Positions 1 through 8,963 of a stretch of 64,000 nt of DNA are shown here, in pieces. This stretch comes from Enterobacter sp. BIGb0383. Lineage in GTDB: Bacteria; Pseudomonadota; Gammaproteobacteria; Enterobacterales; Enterobacteriaceae. The notes beneath the pieces are model-generated. The model saw nothing but the letters and a program-made list of their open reading frames with translations. It was not told the DNA's origin and did no database searches. Within the stretch, counting starts at the first letter, position 1. Every line of letters begins with the position of its first letter. The position numbers and the translations under genes were made by a program. The stretch is from contig NZ_RJKQ01000002.1 of the NCBI RefSeq assembly GCF_003751845.1, forward strand, positions 1,116,001 to 1,180,000, in the 5' to 3' direction.

Positions 1-192
1 GCTCAGCGTTAAGGCGCGTAAAACGTCGCCAATCAGCGGTTCCGTTAACGACGGCGGCTCCGACGCCACCATCACCAGACGGATATGCGCGGGAAGTGAG
101 ATGGCGATTTCACCCAGCAGGGCGCCGGGTCGGCGTAGCGACCACTGCGTAATACCCAGTTGCTGTAGCTGCCAGTCTCGACGGGATGTCAT
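1..192 (-). CDS. holD: DNA polymerase III psi subunit, N-terminal part
   Basis: Partial gene running off the left edge; the 64 codons present begin with ATG at 192 and read MTSRRDWQLQQLGITQW, which I recognise as the HolD N-terminus. HolD is the psi subunit of the clamp-loader complex; with chi (HolC) it links the loader to SSB on the lagging strand. It is divergent from rsmC with about 146 bp between the starts, the arrangement known from E. coli. The C-terminal half lies outside the window, so integrity cannot be judged. Confidence 0.93.
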   Translation of the reverse strand, partial: MTSRRDWQLQQLGITQWSLRRPGALLGEIAISLPAHIRLVMVASEPPSLTEPLIGDVLRALTLS

Positions 193-338
193 AACGAAAC
201 CTTCCTTTTTATTAAGGGCGCAAATATAGCAAATCCGGCGATTGTGCGCCAACCACCGCGACAATCTCGCCGTCAAGGATGTAAGTTGCCCGACGACCGG
301 GTTATAATCGGCGCCGTTATTTTTTGAGGATTCAATGC

Positions 339-1367
339 ATGTCTGCTTTTACCCCGGCAAGTGAAGTCTTGCTGCGCCACAGTGATGATTTCGCCCAACG
401 CCGCGTGCTGTTTGCCGGTGATATGCAGGATGACCTGCCCGCCCGTTTTGAAACGGCCGCCAGCCGTGCCCATACCCAGCAGCTGCACCACTGGCAGGTA
501 CTCGAACGCCAGATGGGCGAACACGTACGTTTCTCGCTGGCGGCGGACGCCAGCGATATTGCCGACAGTGATACGCTGGTCTATTACTGGCCGAAGAATA
601 AGCCTGAAGCCCAGTTCCAGCTGATGAACCTGCTGTCGCTGATGCCGGTGGGCAGCGATATTTTTGTGATCGGTGAAAACCGCAGCGGCGTGCGCAGCGC
701 GGAGCAGATGCTGGCCGACTACAGCCCGCTGACCAAAGTGGACAGCGCCCGTCGCTGTGGCCTCTATCATGGCCGTCTGGAAACACAGCCGACCTTCGAT
801 GCCGAAAGCTACTGGAACAGCTACGCGCTGGATGCGCTGACCATCAAAACGCTGCCGGGCGTGTTTAGCCGCGACGGGCTGGACGTGGGCAGTAAACTGC
901 TGCTCTCCACCCTGACGCCGCACACCAAAGGCAAAGTGCTGGACGTCGGCTGCGGTGCGGGCGTGCTCTCTGCCGTGCTGGCCAGCCACTCGCCGAAAGT
1001 GCGTTTAACGCTTACCGACGTAAGCGCTCCGGCGATAGAAGCCAGCCGCGCAACGCTTGCCGCCAACGGTCTGGAAGGTGAAGTCTTGGCCAGCAACGTC
1101 TTCTCCGAGGTGCAGGGCCGTTTCGATATGATCATCTCCAACCCGCCGTTCCACGATGGCCTGCAGACCAGCCTTGAAGCCGCACAAACGCTGATTCGCG
1201 GCGCGGTACGTCATCTGGGCACCGGCGGCGAGCTGCGTATTGTGGCCAACGCCTTCCTTCCCTACCCGCAGGTGCTGGATGAAACCTTTGGTTTCCATGA
1301 GGTGATTGCCCAGACCGGACGCTTTAAAGTTTACCGTACGGTGCTGACTCGTCAGGCGAAACGCTAA
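339..1367 (+). CDS. rsmC: 16S rRNA m2G1207 methyltransferase RsmC
   Basis: 342 residues, the usual length for RsmC, which uses S-adenosylmethionine to methylate G1207 of 16S rRNA in the 30S subunit. The C-terminal half carries the SAM-binding glycine motif [12 protein letters not shown] and the catalytic NPPF motif (SNPPFHDG) of base N-methyltransferases. The N-terminal half is the degenerate methyltransferase-like domain typical of RsmC. I chose the ATG at 339 ([12 protein letters not shown]) because it matches the E. coli start; a TTG five codons upstream is also in frame. Divergent from holD; followed by a REP-like hairpin. Confidence 0.97.
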   Translation: MSAFTPASEVLLRHSDDFAQRRVLFAGDMQDDLPARFETAASRAHTQQLHHWQVLERQMGEHVRFSLAADASDIADSDTLVYYWPKNKPEAQFQLMNLLSLMPVGSDIFVIGENRSGVRSAEQMLADYSPLTKVDSARRCGLYHGRLETQPTFDAESYWNSYALDALTIKTLPGVFSRDGLDVGSKLLLSTLTPHTKGKVLDVGCGAGVLSAVLASHSPKVRLTLTDVSAPAIEASRATLAANGLEGEVLASNVFSEVQGRFDMIISNPPFHDGLQTSLEAAQTLIRGAVRHLGTGGELRIVANAFLPYPQVLDETFGFHEVIAQTGRFKVYRTVLTRQAKR

Positions 1368-1373
1368 GCCCGA

Positions 1374-1412
1374 CGCCGGATGTCACTCTATGTCCGGCGG
1401 ATGTCGCTTTTT
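1374..1412 (+). terminator. Hairpin with T-run after rsmC
   Basis: Inverted repeat CGCCGGA (1374-1380) / TCCGGCG (1393-1399) with a 12-nt loop, followed by five T at 1408-1412. The arms resemble a REP half-element. Placed right after the rsmC stop, so probably its terminator or a 3' stabiliser. Confidence 0.6.
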
Positions 1413-1445
1413 ACAGCAGTTGAAAATTCGTCCTGCAATTAACTG

Positions 1446-1473
1446 TTGACGTGCGGTATAAAACCACTAGAAT
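1446..1473 (+). promoter_or_regulatory. Promoter of the tRNA-Leu operon
   Basis: TTGACG (1446-1451) and TAGAAT (1468-1473) are separated by 16 bp. The DNA after the -10 is GC-rich (GCGCCTCCG), the kind of discriminator seen in stringently controlled stable-RNA promoters. It lies 46 bp upstream of the first tRNA. Inferred from sequence only. Confidence 0.75.
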
Positions 1474-1519
1474 GCGCCTCCGTGGTACCGATACTTTGAT
1501 ATAAGTGTCGATATGGTAT

Positions 1520-1605
1520 GCGAAGGTGGCGGAATTGGTAGACGCGCTAGCTTCAGGTGTTAGTGTCCTTTGGATGTGGGGGTTCGAGTCCCCCCCCTCG
1601 CACCA
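1520..1605 (+). tRNA. tRNA-Leu (CAG), first copy
   Basis: 86-nt tRNA with encoded CCA end. It has a D-loop with GGTAGACGC, a CAG anticodon in CTTCAGG, a long class II variable arm, and the T arm GGGGGTTCGAGTCCCCC. It reads leucine CUG codons. Corresponds to one of leuQ/P/V of E. coli. The variable-arm loop reads TCCTTTGGATG, one base different from the other two copies. Confidence 0.97.
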
Positions 1606-1634
1606 TAATCCACGAAATGTATCGCTCGCACTGT

Positions 1635-1720
1635 GCGAAGGTGGCGGAATTGGTAGACGCGCTAGCTTCAGGTGTTAGTGTCCTTAGGATGTGGGGGTTC
1701 GAGTCCCCCCCCTCGCACCA
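1635..1720 (+). tRNA. tRNA-Leu (CAG), second copy
   Basis: 86-nt repeat of the first copy except for the variable-arm loop (TCCTTAGGATG). CCA is encoded. The 29-bp spacer from the first copy has no promoter that I can see, so the three are probably one transcript. Confidence 0.97.
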
Positions 1721-1757
1721 ACGAGGCGATACAGCAGTAAAAAAGTAAGATATCTGT

Positions 1758-1843
1758 GCGAAGGTGGCGGAATTGGTAGACGCGCTAGCTTCAGGTGTTA
1801 GTGTCCTTAGGATGTGGGGGTTCGAGTCCCCCCCCTCGCACCA
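1758..1843 (+). tRNA. tRNA-Leu (CAG), third copy
   Basis: 86 nt, identical to the second copy. CCA is encoded. The 37-bp spacer begins with ACGAGGCG and is unlike the first spacer. T-rich DNA follows the 3' end but I see no clear hairpin terminator. Confidence 0.97.
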
Positions 1844-1878
1844 GCTTTCTTATTTTCTCTTCCCTGATTTTTCCTGTT

Positions 1879-2118
1879 TTATCCCAACACTCTCAGATTC
1901 ATCACCACCAGCATCATTCCACCGATCAGCGCGATACCCGACGGCAGCAAAACGAAATGTCTCAGCCGACGATGATAGAGCATGGCGGGCGTCAGCACTA
2001 AACCCAGCACAATCAGAATACGCCACGCGTCCAGCGACAGTCCCGCAAAGGCCAGCACGGCGATAATGCCACCCGGCAGCAGTATTCCCCAACCGCTTCC
2101 TAATGCGCGTTGCAACAT
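1879..2118 (-). CDS. Small membrane protein, DUF1435-like
   Basis: 79 residues from ATG at 2118 (MLQRALGSGWGILLPGG), preceded by GAGAGACGAAACC as ribosome site. Nearly all of it is hydrophobic: about three predicted membrane segments with a basic turn (YHRRLRHF). I recognise it as the small DUF1435 family found beside fhuF in enterobacteria; this is from memory. A good Fur-box match lies 20-45 bp upstream of its start, so it is probably iron-repressed. Function unknown. An in-frame ATG further upstream (2202) would add 28 residues but would place the Fur box inside the gene. Confidence 0.7.
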   Translation of the reverse strand: MLQRALGSGWGILLPGGIIAVLAFAGLSLDAWRILIVLGLVLTPAMLYHRRLRHFVLLPSGIALIGGMMLVVMNLRVLG

Positions 2119-2135
2119 GGTTTCGTCTCTCACAC

Positions 2136-2163
2136 TGATAATGATAACTAATATCATATGATA
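2136..2163 (-). promoter_or_regulatory. Fur box upstream of the DUF1435 gene
   Basis: TGATAATGATAACTAATATC (2136-2155) and the following CATATGAT closely match the Fur consensus of GATAAT-type hexamers. It lies just upstream of the start at 2118 on the minus strand. Established: Fur with Fe2+ represses from such sites. Inference: it controls the DUF1435 gene. Confidence 0.75.
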
Positions 2164-2368
2164 AGTTTTCTCATTTGTCAGCCCGCGAGCAACAACCTGC
2201 ATGAAGATTATTCATCGACTGATGACAGGCTTTCATGAAGGTGATAAATTGTGCACCTCAAAAAATACATAAAGCTTTTTGCATATTTTCGCGACTGACT
2301 TTTCAGTGCGTTATTTTCATTTTCGTTTTACACCGTTTATTTCTCGATGATATTCAACGAATTTACTC

Positions 2369-3433
2369 ATGACAGCACAATCCTGGCGCGCTCTGCGTGC
2401 CAAAAAATATCAGCTTTCCTTACGGCTATTTTTGTTTCTTAACGCGATATGCGCGCTGTTCTCACTGCTCCAGCCGCTGTACACCGCCCCATCGATGACG
2501 ATCCCGCTCTGCACGATCGCCATGGGCAGCGTTGCGCTGCTGGTCTGGCACTGGAAATTTGAGCAGCAAAAAATAAGTATGTCGCTGATCTCCATTTTAT
2601 TTGGCTGCCTGTGGGCGTGGCATATAACGATTAAATTTGCCCGGCTCGCGAATAATGACACCAGCTACCTGATCGTCGCGTTATTAGGGGTATTATTTAT
2701 TGGCACTATTGCTTTCTCTAATAATATCAGCGCATTTGCTCTGCACTCCGCGCCGACCATCCTGGTCTGCCTGTGGCTCAGCAAAGGTGCCTACTGGACC
2801 GGGATGCTCTACTGTTTCGCCCTGCCGGTGGTGGGGATCACCATCCAGAATATTATTCAGAAGCGCTATGATAATTTTGCCCAGAGCCTGATGTACAAGC
2901 TGCTGGAGGAGCGCGAAACCTTCAGCGATCTGAGTATGCTTGACCCGTTGACCGGCCTCTATAACCGACGCGGGCTGCAGAGCCGGCTCGACACGCTGAT
3001 GGCGCTGGATACCAGCAAACACTTCGTGCTGCTGCTCGATATCGATCACTTCAAGGCCTACAACGATCACTACGGCCATATGATGGGCGACCAGGCGCTG
3101 ATCCGCGTCTCCGCCGCTATCCGCGACGCGGTGCGTTCACGGGATATCGTCACCCGCTACGGCGGGGAAGAGTTTATGATTATCCTGACCAATACCGACC
3201 CCATCCAGGCTCGGCTGGCGGCAGAGCGTATTCGCCAGCGCGTCTACGATCTGAAGATCCCGCATATGTTTAACCAGAGCGTGGCGACCAACGTCACCGT
3301 CAGTATCGGTATTGCGTCTCTGGCCGGTGAGGAGATGGACGGCGCGCTGGAAAAAGCCGACAAGGCTCTGTATGAAGCGAAAAATCTGGGTCGCAATAAT
3401 ATCCTTGCCAGCGAAGACCTCACGCTCGCCTGA
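2369..3433 (+). CDS. Membrane diguanylate cyclase (GGDEF)
   Basis: 354 residues. The N-terminal half (about 15-170) is six hydrophobic segments of a membrane sensor region with no recognised ligand domain. The C-terminal half is a GGDEF domain: GGEEF active-site motif at residues 265-269, preceded by the inhibitory I-site RSRD at 256-259, five residues upstream as in product-inhibited enzymes. It should make cyclic-di-GMP from two GTP at the inner membrane. No EAL domain is fused. It lies upstream of fhuF, the same neighbourhood as Salmonella STM4551 (recalled). It ends about 40 bp before the Fur box of fhuF. Confidence 0.92.
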   Translation: MTAQSWRALRAKKYQLSLRLFLFLNAICALFSLLQPLYTAPSMTIPLCTIAMGSVALLVWHWKFEQQKISMSLISILFGCLWAWHITIKFARLANNDTSYLIVALLGVLFIGTIAFSNNISAFALHSAPTILVCLWLSKGAYWTGMLYCFALPVVGITIQNIIQKRYDNFAQSLMYKLLEERETFSDLSMLDPLTGLYNRRGLQSRLDTLMALDTSKHFVLLLDIDHFKAYNDHYGHMMGDQALIRVSAAIRDAVRSRDIVTRYGGEEFMIILTNTDPIQARLAAERIRQRVYDLKIPHMFNQSVATNVTVSIGIASLAGEEMDGALEKADKALYEAKNLGRNNILASEDLTLA

Positions 3434-3477
3434 AATCCGGCGATAAACGCCCGGAACGCTTTTATCTATTGCAATGA

Positions 3478-3500
3478 TTGGTTATCATTATCATTCCAAT
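3478..3500 (+). promoter_or_regulatory. Fur box upstream of fhuF
   Basis: TTGGTTATCATTATCATTCC (3478-3497) contains ATTATCATT cores like the Fur consensus. It is 20-40 bp upstream of the fhuF start. fhuF is a classical Fur-repressed gene in E. coli. Confidence 0.8.
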
Positions 3501-3519
3501 TCTTGTTTAGTTTAGCGCT

Positions 3520-4308
3520 ATGGCATACCGCTCCGCCCCACTTATCGACGATCTTATCTGGCGTACGCCCCTGGTTTCCCGGGACGACACGCTGGCGGAC
3601 TCCGTGCGTGATGCCATTGCCGACCAGCGGGAATACCTGCTCGACTTTACGTACTTTAACGAGGCGCATCCGTCTCAGGCGCTGACCCTCGGGGAATGGT
3701 CCACCGGCACTGAGCTCCGCTCCCTGCTGGCCTGCTACTCAAACCATATCTATCGCGATAATCTCGATAAGCCGCGTGAAAACAAGCCGCTGATTTCCCT
3801 CTGGGCCCAGTGGTATATCGGTCTGATGGTGCCGCCTCTGCTGCTGGCGCTGCTTACCCAACCCACGGCGCTTGACGTCTCCCCGGAACATTTTCACGTC
3901 GAATTTCATGAGACCGGCCGCGCGGCCAAATTCTGGATTGATGTTTATCAGGACCGGACGGCGACCGCTCTGCCGCCCGAGGCCCGTATCGATACGCTGA
4001 TTACCCGGGCGCTTATCCCGGTGGTGGACGCGCTGGAAGCAACCGGCGACATTAACGGCAAGCTTATCTGGAGCAACACCGGGTATCTGATCAACTGGTG
4101 TTTTGGCGAGATGAAAGCCCTGCTGGGCGATGAGAAAGTCGATACCCTGCGTCGTCGCTGCTTCTTCGAAAAGCAGCTCGCCGACGGCAGCGATAACCCG
4201 CTGTGGCGCACCGTGGTGCCGCGAGACGGCCTGCTGGTGCGGCGGACCTGCTGTCAGCGCTATCGCCTGCCGGATGTGCAGCAGTGCGGTGACTGCACCC
4301 TGAAATAA
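3520..4308 (+). CDS. fhuF: Ferric-siderophore reductase FhuF
   Basis: 262 residues, same length as E. coli FhuF, a cytoplasmic [2Fe-2S] protein that reduces iron in hydroxamate siderophores such as ferrioxamine B so the metal can be released. The diagnostic cluster ligands are present at the C-terminus: Cys244-Cys245, Cys256 and Cys259 (TCCQRYRLPDVQQCGDC). Start ATG at 3520; Fur box immediately upstream. A shared terminator separates it from the convergent PTS gene. Confidence 0.96.
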   Translation: MAYRSAPLIDDLIWRTPLVSRDDTLADSVRDAIADQREYLLDFTYFNEAHPSQALTLGEWSTGTELRSLLACYSNHIYRDNLDKPRENKPLISLWAQWYIGLMVPPLLLALLTQPTALDVSPEHFHVEFHETGRAAKFWIDVYQDRTATALPPEARIDTLITRALIPVVDALEATGDINGKLIWSNTGYLINWCFGEMKALLGDEKVDTLRRRCFFEKQLADGSDNPLWRTVVPRDGLLVRRTCCQRYRLPDVQQCGDCTLK

Positions 4309-4309
4309 A

Positions 4310-4329
4310 CAGAGGGCTTTCGCCCTCTG
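4310..4329. terminator. Bidirectional hairpin between fhuF and the PTS gene
   Basis: CAGAGGGC / GCCCTCTG stem with a short TTTC loop, two bases after the fhuF stop and nine bases before the stop of the convergent EIIC gene. The T-tract on the plus side is weak (TCTTCC). Confidence 0.75.
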
Positions 4330-4338
4330 TCTTCCTGC

Positions 4339-5679
4339 TTACGCGACCTGATTTTCCTGTTCGGCCCGTGCGGCCTCTTCGGCTTCCTGATCGAGCAGCT
4401 GCTTCTCGTACACTTTAAAGAACGGGTAGTAAATAATGCCCGATATCACCGCCAGAATCACAACCAGAATCGCCGCCCGGAAATCCCAGCCCAGGCCCCA
4501 GGCCGCGCCTATCGGCGCCGGTGCGGTCCAGGGCACCACGGAGATCACCCGGCCAATCAGATCCATTTTCATTGCTCCCCAGGCAATCACCGCATTGACC
4601 ATCGGCGCCAGCAGGAACGGAATAAAGAACACCGGGTTCATGACGATCGGCGTACCAAAAATCACCGGCTCGTTAATATTGAACACGCTGGGCACAATGC
4701 TCAGACGACCAATCGAGCGCAGGTGCGCGGAGCGGCTGCGCAGATAGCACATCACCAGCCCCATCGTAGCGCCCGAGCCGCCAATAACGATAAAGAAGGT
4801 CCAGAACACTTCCATAAAGATATGCGGCAGCGGCGTCCCTGCGGCCAGCGCGCTCTGGTTCATGCCCAGGTTGGTCAGCCAGAACATCTGCAGCATCCCG
4901 GAGACAATGGTTGCACCGTGAATCCCGGCGAACCACAGCAGGTGGCAGATCAGCACGGCAATTAATATCGCCGGCAGGGAGTCGGCGGCGGAAACCAGCG
5001 GCTTAAAGATGGACATGATCGCCTGCGGGATCAGCATATCGAACTGCGCCTGGATAAACAGGCTCAGCGGGTAGAGCGTCAGCACCACCACCAGCACCGG
5101 GATCAGTAAATCAAAAGAGTTTTTGATCATCGGCGGCACCTGATCCGGCAGGCGGATACCGATATTGTGCGCCCGCAGAAAACGCATCATCTCCACGCAG
5201 AACACCGCCACCAGAATCCCGGTAAAGATCCCGGTCCCGCCGAGGCTATGCACCGGCAGCGCGCCGTCGGTTTTCGGAGAGGCGACCAGCAGGAAGGCCA
5301 TCAACGACAGCAGCGCACACATAAAGGGATCGAGCTGGTGTGATTTGACGTAGTGCTTGCCGAGGTTGTAGGCAATTGCCGAGCAGATATAGATCGACAT
5401 AATGCCCATCGTCATATCAAAGGGCATCAGGATCTGGCTTTCATACTGCTTTGCCAGGTCAAGCCAGGCCCGGGCGAATCCCAGGGTCGTATCCTGGGCA
5501 AACGGCGGATAGGCGAACACCAGCAGGAACGAACCGACAATCATAAACGGCATCGCGGAGATAAAACCGTCGCGAATGGCCATCACGTGGCGCTGGGACG
5601 ACACGCGTACGGCGATGGGACTGACATAGTTCTCCACAAACCGAAATATCACGTTAAACGCAGCGTGGTTAGCAGACAT
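4339..5679 (-). CDS. PTS EIIC, cellobiose/lactose-type
   Basis: 446 residues of a Lac/Cel-type PTS membrane subunit. The protein is a string of about ten hydrophobic segments. The family signature near the substrate site is clear: PSVFNINEPVIFGTPIVMNP, with the conserved NEP. EIIC carries the sugar across the inner membrane while EIIB phosphorylates it. No EIIA, EIIB or glycosidase gene is adjacent, so it must borrow partners encoded elsewhere or be a relic of a larger operon. The C-terminus is a charged Glu/Ala/Gln tail. A striking perfect inverted repeat lies 142 bp upstream of the start. Substrate not determined. Confidence 0.88.
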   Translation of the reverse strand: MSANHAAFNVIFRFVENYVSPIAVRVSSQRHVMAIRDGFISAMPFMIVGSFLLVFAYPPFAQDTTLGFARAWLDLAKQYESQILMPFDMTMGIMSIYICSAIAYNLGKHYVKSHQLDPFMCALLSLMAFLLVASPKTDGALPVHSLGGTGIFTGILVAVFCVEMMRFLRAHNIGIRLPDQVPPMIKNSFDLLIPVLVVVLTLYPLSLFIQAQFDMLIPQAIMSIFKPLVSAADSLPAILIAVLICHLLWFAGIHGATIVSGMLQMFWLTNLGMNQSALAAGTPLPHIFMEVFWTFFIVIGGSGATMGLVMCYLRSRSAHLRSIGRLSIVPSVFNINEPVIFGTPIVMNPVFFIPFLLAPMVNAVIAWGAMKMDLIGRVISVVPWTAPAPIGAAWGLGWDFRAAILVVILAVISGIIYYPFFKVYEKQLLDQEAEEAARAEQENQVA

Positions 5680-5820
5680 AGCAACACTCCTGTCGATCTA
5701 TAAGGTACAGCGGCTGAGTTTGTATTCATGCTCCGGCGCGGGCAGGCTCAGAGCACGGCTCTTATTATCTGAGGCAGAGGAAAGCGTCAAAAAAGAGTAT
5801 TAATCTCCGCCTCTTACACT

Positions 5821-5845
5821 GCAACCGGTTACTGTAACCGGTTGC
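5821..5845. promoter_or_regulatory. Perfect 25-bp palindromic operator
   Basis: GCAACCGGTTAC (5821-5832), a single T, then GTAACCGGTTGC (5834-5845): a perfect 12-bp inverted repeat. Each arm also contains the palindrome AACCGGTT, with centres 13 bp apart. AACCGGTT with a central CpG is typical of LacI/GalR-family operators. It sits between the divergent EIIC gene and yjjP, nearer neither start. No LacI-family gene is in the window. Confidence 0.7.
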
Positions 5846-6038
5846 ATCGATTGTGAAGAGGATCGAGATTTATTAATGATTCTCATATATCCGCGCCATG
5901 CCTGTCACACTTTCACCGGACAAGCCACCCGGTTCTTTTTTTGCACAAAGATTGATCTTAGCCAGCGCCAGCAGACAGGGGCTTCGTGGTAAAACTAGCG
6001 TTTCGTGTTTCGATTTACACGTAGCGACCAGGGCAACC

Positions 6039-7279
<1,241 letters not shown>

Positions 7280-7301
7280 TTCATAAAAATTTAACTTGCA
7301 A

Positions 7302-7317
7302 TTAAATCGCGCACTAT
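7302..7317 (+). promoter_or_regulatory. Candidate OhrR operator, upstream of ohrR
   Basis: TTAAATCGCGCACTAT, 15 bp upstream of the ohrR start. It matches 14 of 16 positions with a sequence in the ohrR-ohr gap (7820-7835). A motif repeated only before these two genes is best explained as the binding site of OhrR, but this is inference. Confidence 0.5.
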
Positions 7318-7331
7318 CTATATTCAATTCC

Positions 7332-7787
7332 ATGAAAACGACATCGTCTCGCACGGCCGACCAGCCGTTGCATCTGGATAATCAGCTCTGCTTTGCCCTG
7401 TACTCGGCAAACCTGGCGCTGAACAAGCTGTACCGGCAACTGCTGGCACCGCTTAACCTGACCTACCCCCAGTATCTGGTGATGCTGGTGCTGTGGGAAC
7501 GGGACGATCTCACCGTTTCCGGTATTGGCGAACGCCTGTTTCTGGACTCCGCGACCCTGACGCCGCTGCTTAAACGTCTGGAAAGCGCCGGACTGCTGCT
7601 GCGCCAGCGTTCACGCCAGGATGAGCGCCAGGTGGCCGTAACCCTGACCGATGCCGGTCGGGCCTTACAGCAGCAGGCAGTCTCGATTCCTGAAGAAATC
7701 GGCTGCGCCGCCGCCTGTGACGCAAACACGATGTCGGCCCTGAAGAAAGAACTGGAATACCTGCGCGAACAGCTGCACCGCGCCTGA
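7332..7787 (+). CDS. ohrR: Organic hydroperoxide-sensing repressor OhrR (MarR family)
   Basis: 151 residues from ATG at 7332 ([20 protein letters not shown]). MarR-type winged helix with the OhrR hallmarks: a reactive cysteine near the N-terminus (Cys20, in [10 protein letters not shown]) and the recognition-helix stretch [15 protein letters not shown]. Established for the family: organic peroxides oxidise this cysteine, the dimer leaves DNA and ohr is expressed. The target gene ohr follows after 84 bp, and a shared 16-bp motif lies before each gene. A frame opening at 7296 would add 12 residues; I prefer 7332. Confidence 0.93.
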   Translation: MKTTSSRTADQPLHLDNQLCFALYSANLALNKLYRQLLAPLNLTYPQYLVMLVLWERDDLTVSGIGERLFLDSATLTPLLKRLESAGLLLRQRSRQDERQVAVTLTDAGRALQQQAVSIPEEIGCAAACDANTMSALKKELEYLREQLHRA

Positions 7788-7819
7788 ATCGCCTCCTGAC
7801 GGAGGCATTAATGAAGCAT

Positions 7820-7835
7820 TTAAATAGCACACTAT
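7820..7835 (+). promoter_or_regulatory. Candidate OhrR operator, upstream of ohr
   Basis: TTAAATAGCACACTAT, 36 bp upstream of the ohr start, the partner of the motif at 7302-7317. A TATTTTATAG stretch next to it could hold the ohr -10 element. Inferred operator. Confidence 0.5.
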
Positions 7836-7871
7836 TTTATAGCGCAAAATAGACAAACTGAGGAACCTGCC

Positions 7872-8300
7872 ATGTCTTTAGAAAAAGTAATCTATACCGC
7901 AAAAGCCAAAGCCACCGGCGGCCGTGATGGTCGTGCCACCTCTTCCGACAACGTTCTGGACGTGAAGCTCGGCGTACCGAAAGAGATGGGCGGCATGGGT
8001 GGCGACGTCACCAACCCGGAACAGCTGTTTGCTGCGGGCTACTCCGCCTGCTTCCTCGGCGCGATGAAGTTTGTCTCCGCCCGTGACAAAATCGCTCTGC
8101 CGAAAGATGCCTTCATCGAAGGCGAAGTGGGTATCGGGCCGCTGCCGACCGGTTTTGGTATCGAAGCGAAACTGAATATTCACGTTGAAGGTATGGATGC
8201 TGCTGAAGCGAAAAAACTGGTCGATGCGGCGCACATTGTTTGCCCGTACTCTAACGCGACCCGTGGCAACATCGATGTGACCCTGAATATCATCGCCTAA
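7872..8300 (+). CDS. ohr: Organic hydroperoxide resistance protein Ohr
   Basis: 142 residues, typical OsmC/Ohr-fold thiol peroxidase. The two catalytic cysteines are visible: Cys60 in [11 protein letters not shown] and Cys124 in [11 protein letters not shown]. The conserved arginine in GGRDGRAT fits the family. It reduces organic hydroperoxides in the cytoplasm using lipoylated proteins as electron donor (family knowledge). Good ribosome site (GAGGAACCTGCC) before ATG 7872. Pairs with ohrR upstream. Confidence 0.96.
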   Translation: MSLEKVIYTAKAKATGGRDGRATSSDNVLDVKLGVPKEMGGMGGDVTNPEQLFAAGYSACFLGAMKFVSARDKIALPKDAFIEGEVGIGPLPTGFGIEAKLNIHVEGMDAAEAKKLVDAAHIVCPYSNATRGNIDVTLNIIA

Positions 8301-8312
8301 GTCCTGCCTTTT

Positions 8313-8338
8313 ATCCGGCCCCTGAGAAGGGGCCGGAT
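8313..8338 (+). terminator. Hairpin after ohr
   Basis: ATCCGGCCCC / GGGGCCGGAT stem with loop TGAGAA, 12 bp after the ohr stop. Strong stem but no T-run, so it may be a processing or REP-like hairpin rather than a classical terminator. Confidence 0.55.
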
Positions 8339-8421
8339 ACCGCCACACATTCATTCCCCCCTTCTCTCTGTGCTACTATGTGCTGATATCGCGCCCGCCG
8401 TAATCCAGTAGAGAAAGTGCT

Positions 8422-8961
8422 ATGTCTTCCAGAGTTCTGACCACCCGCATCGCCGGTATTGATGCTTTTATCAGCGATCCTCGCGGCGTACTGAGCAACG
8501 CCGAAGGCGGCGCCGTGGCGATTTTCGCCGACAATGCCCCGGCCTTTTATGCGCTCACGCCCGAACGTCTGGCGCAGTTACTGGAAATCGAAGCCCGCCT
8601 GTCGCGTCCGGCAAGCGATGTGATGCTGGATACGCAGCTGTATGAAGAGCCTGCCGACGCGCCGGTTGCCGTTCCGATGGGCAAGTTTCCGATGTACGAT
8701 GGCTGGCAGCCCGACGCCGAATTTCAGCGCCTGGCCGCGCTTTGGGGCATTGCGCTCGCCCAGCCGGTGACGCCGGAAGAGCTGGCCTCTTTTGTGGCCT
8801 ACTGGCAGGCGGAAGGCAAAGTGTTCCATCATGTGCAGTGGCAGCAGAAGCTGGCGCGCAGCCTGCAGATGGGCCGTGCGGCGAACGGCGGCCAGCCGAG
8901 GCACGATGTTAATTCCCTTTCACAACCCGACAACCAGATCCCGCCGGGCTTCAGAGGTTAA
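8422..8961 (+). CDS. dnaT: Primosomal protein DnaT
   Basis: 179 residues, the same length as E. coli DnaT (primosomal protein i). The well-conserved C-terminal ssDNA-binding part is obvious ([17 protein letters not shown], ending QIPPGFRG). DnaT hands the PriA/PriB complex over to DnaB-DnaC during replication restart. It is followed after 2 bp by dnaC, so the two are one operon. The N-terminal third is less conserved than the C-terminal part relative to the E. coli protein as I recall it. Confidence 0.96.
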   Translation: MSSRVLTTRIAGIDAFISDPRGVLSNAEGGAVAIFADNAPAFYALTPERLAQLLEIEARLSRPASDVMLDTQLYEEPADAPVAVPMGKFPMYDGWQPDAEFQRLAALWGIALAQPVTPEELASFVAYWQAEGKVFHHVQWQQKLARSLQMGRAANGGQPRHDVNSLSQPDNQIPPGFRG

Positions 8962-8963
8962 CG

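Noticed and set aside
1520-1843. Regularly spaced repeats suggesting a CRISPR array
   Set aside because: The repeats are complete 86-nt tRNA genes with encoded CCA; three units only, spacers 29 and 37 bp.
1557-2066. Open frames running through the tRNA genes
   Set aside because: They translate tRNA sequence (the repeated MAELVDALASGV peptide) and have no function.
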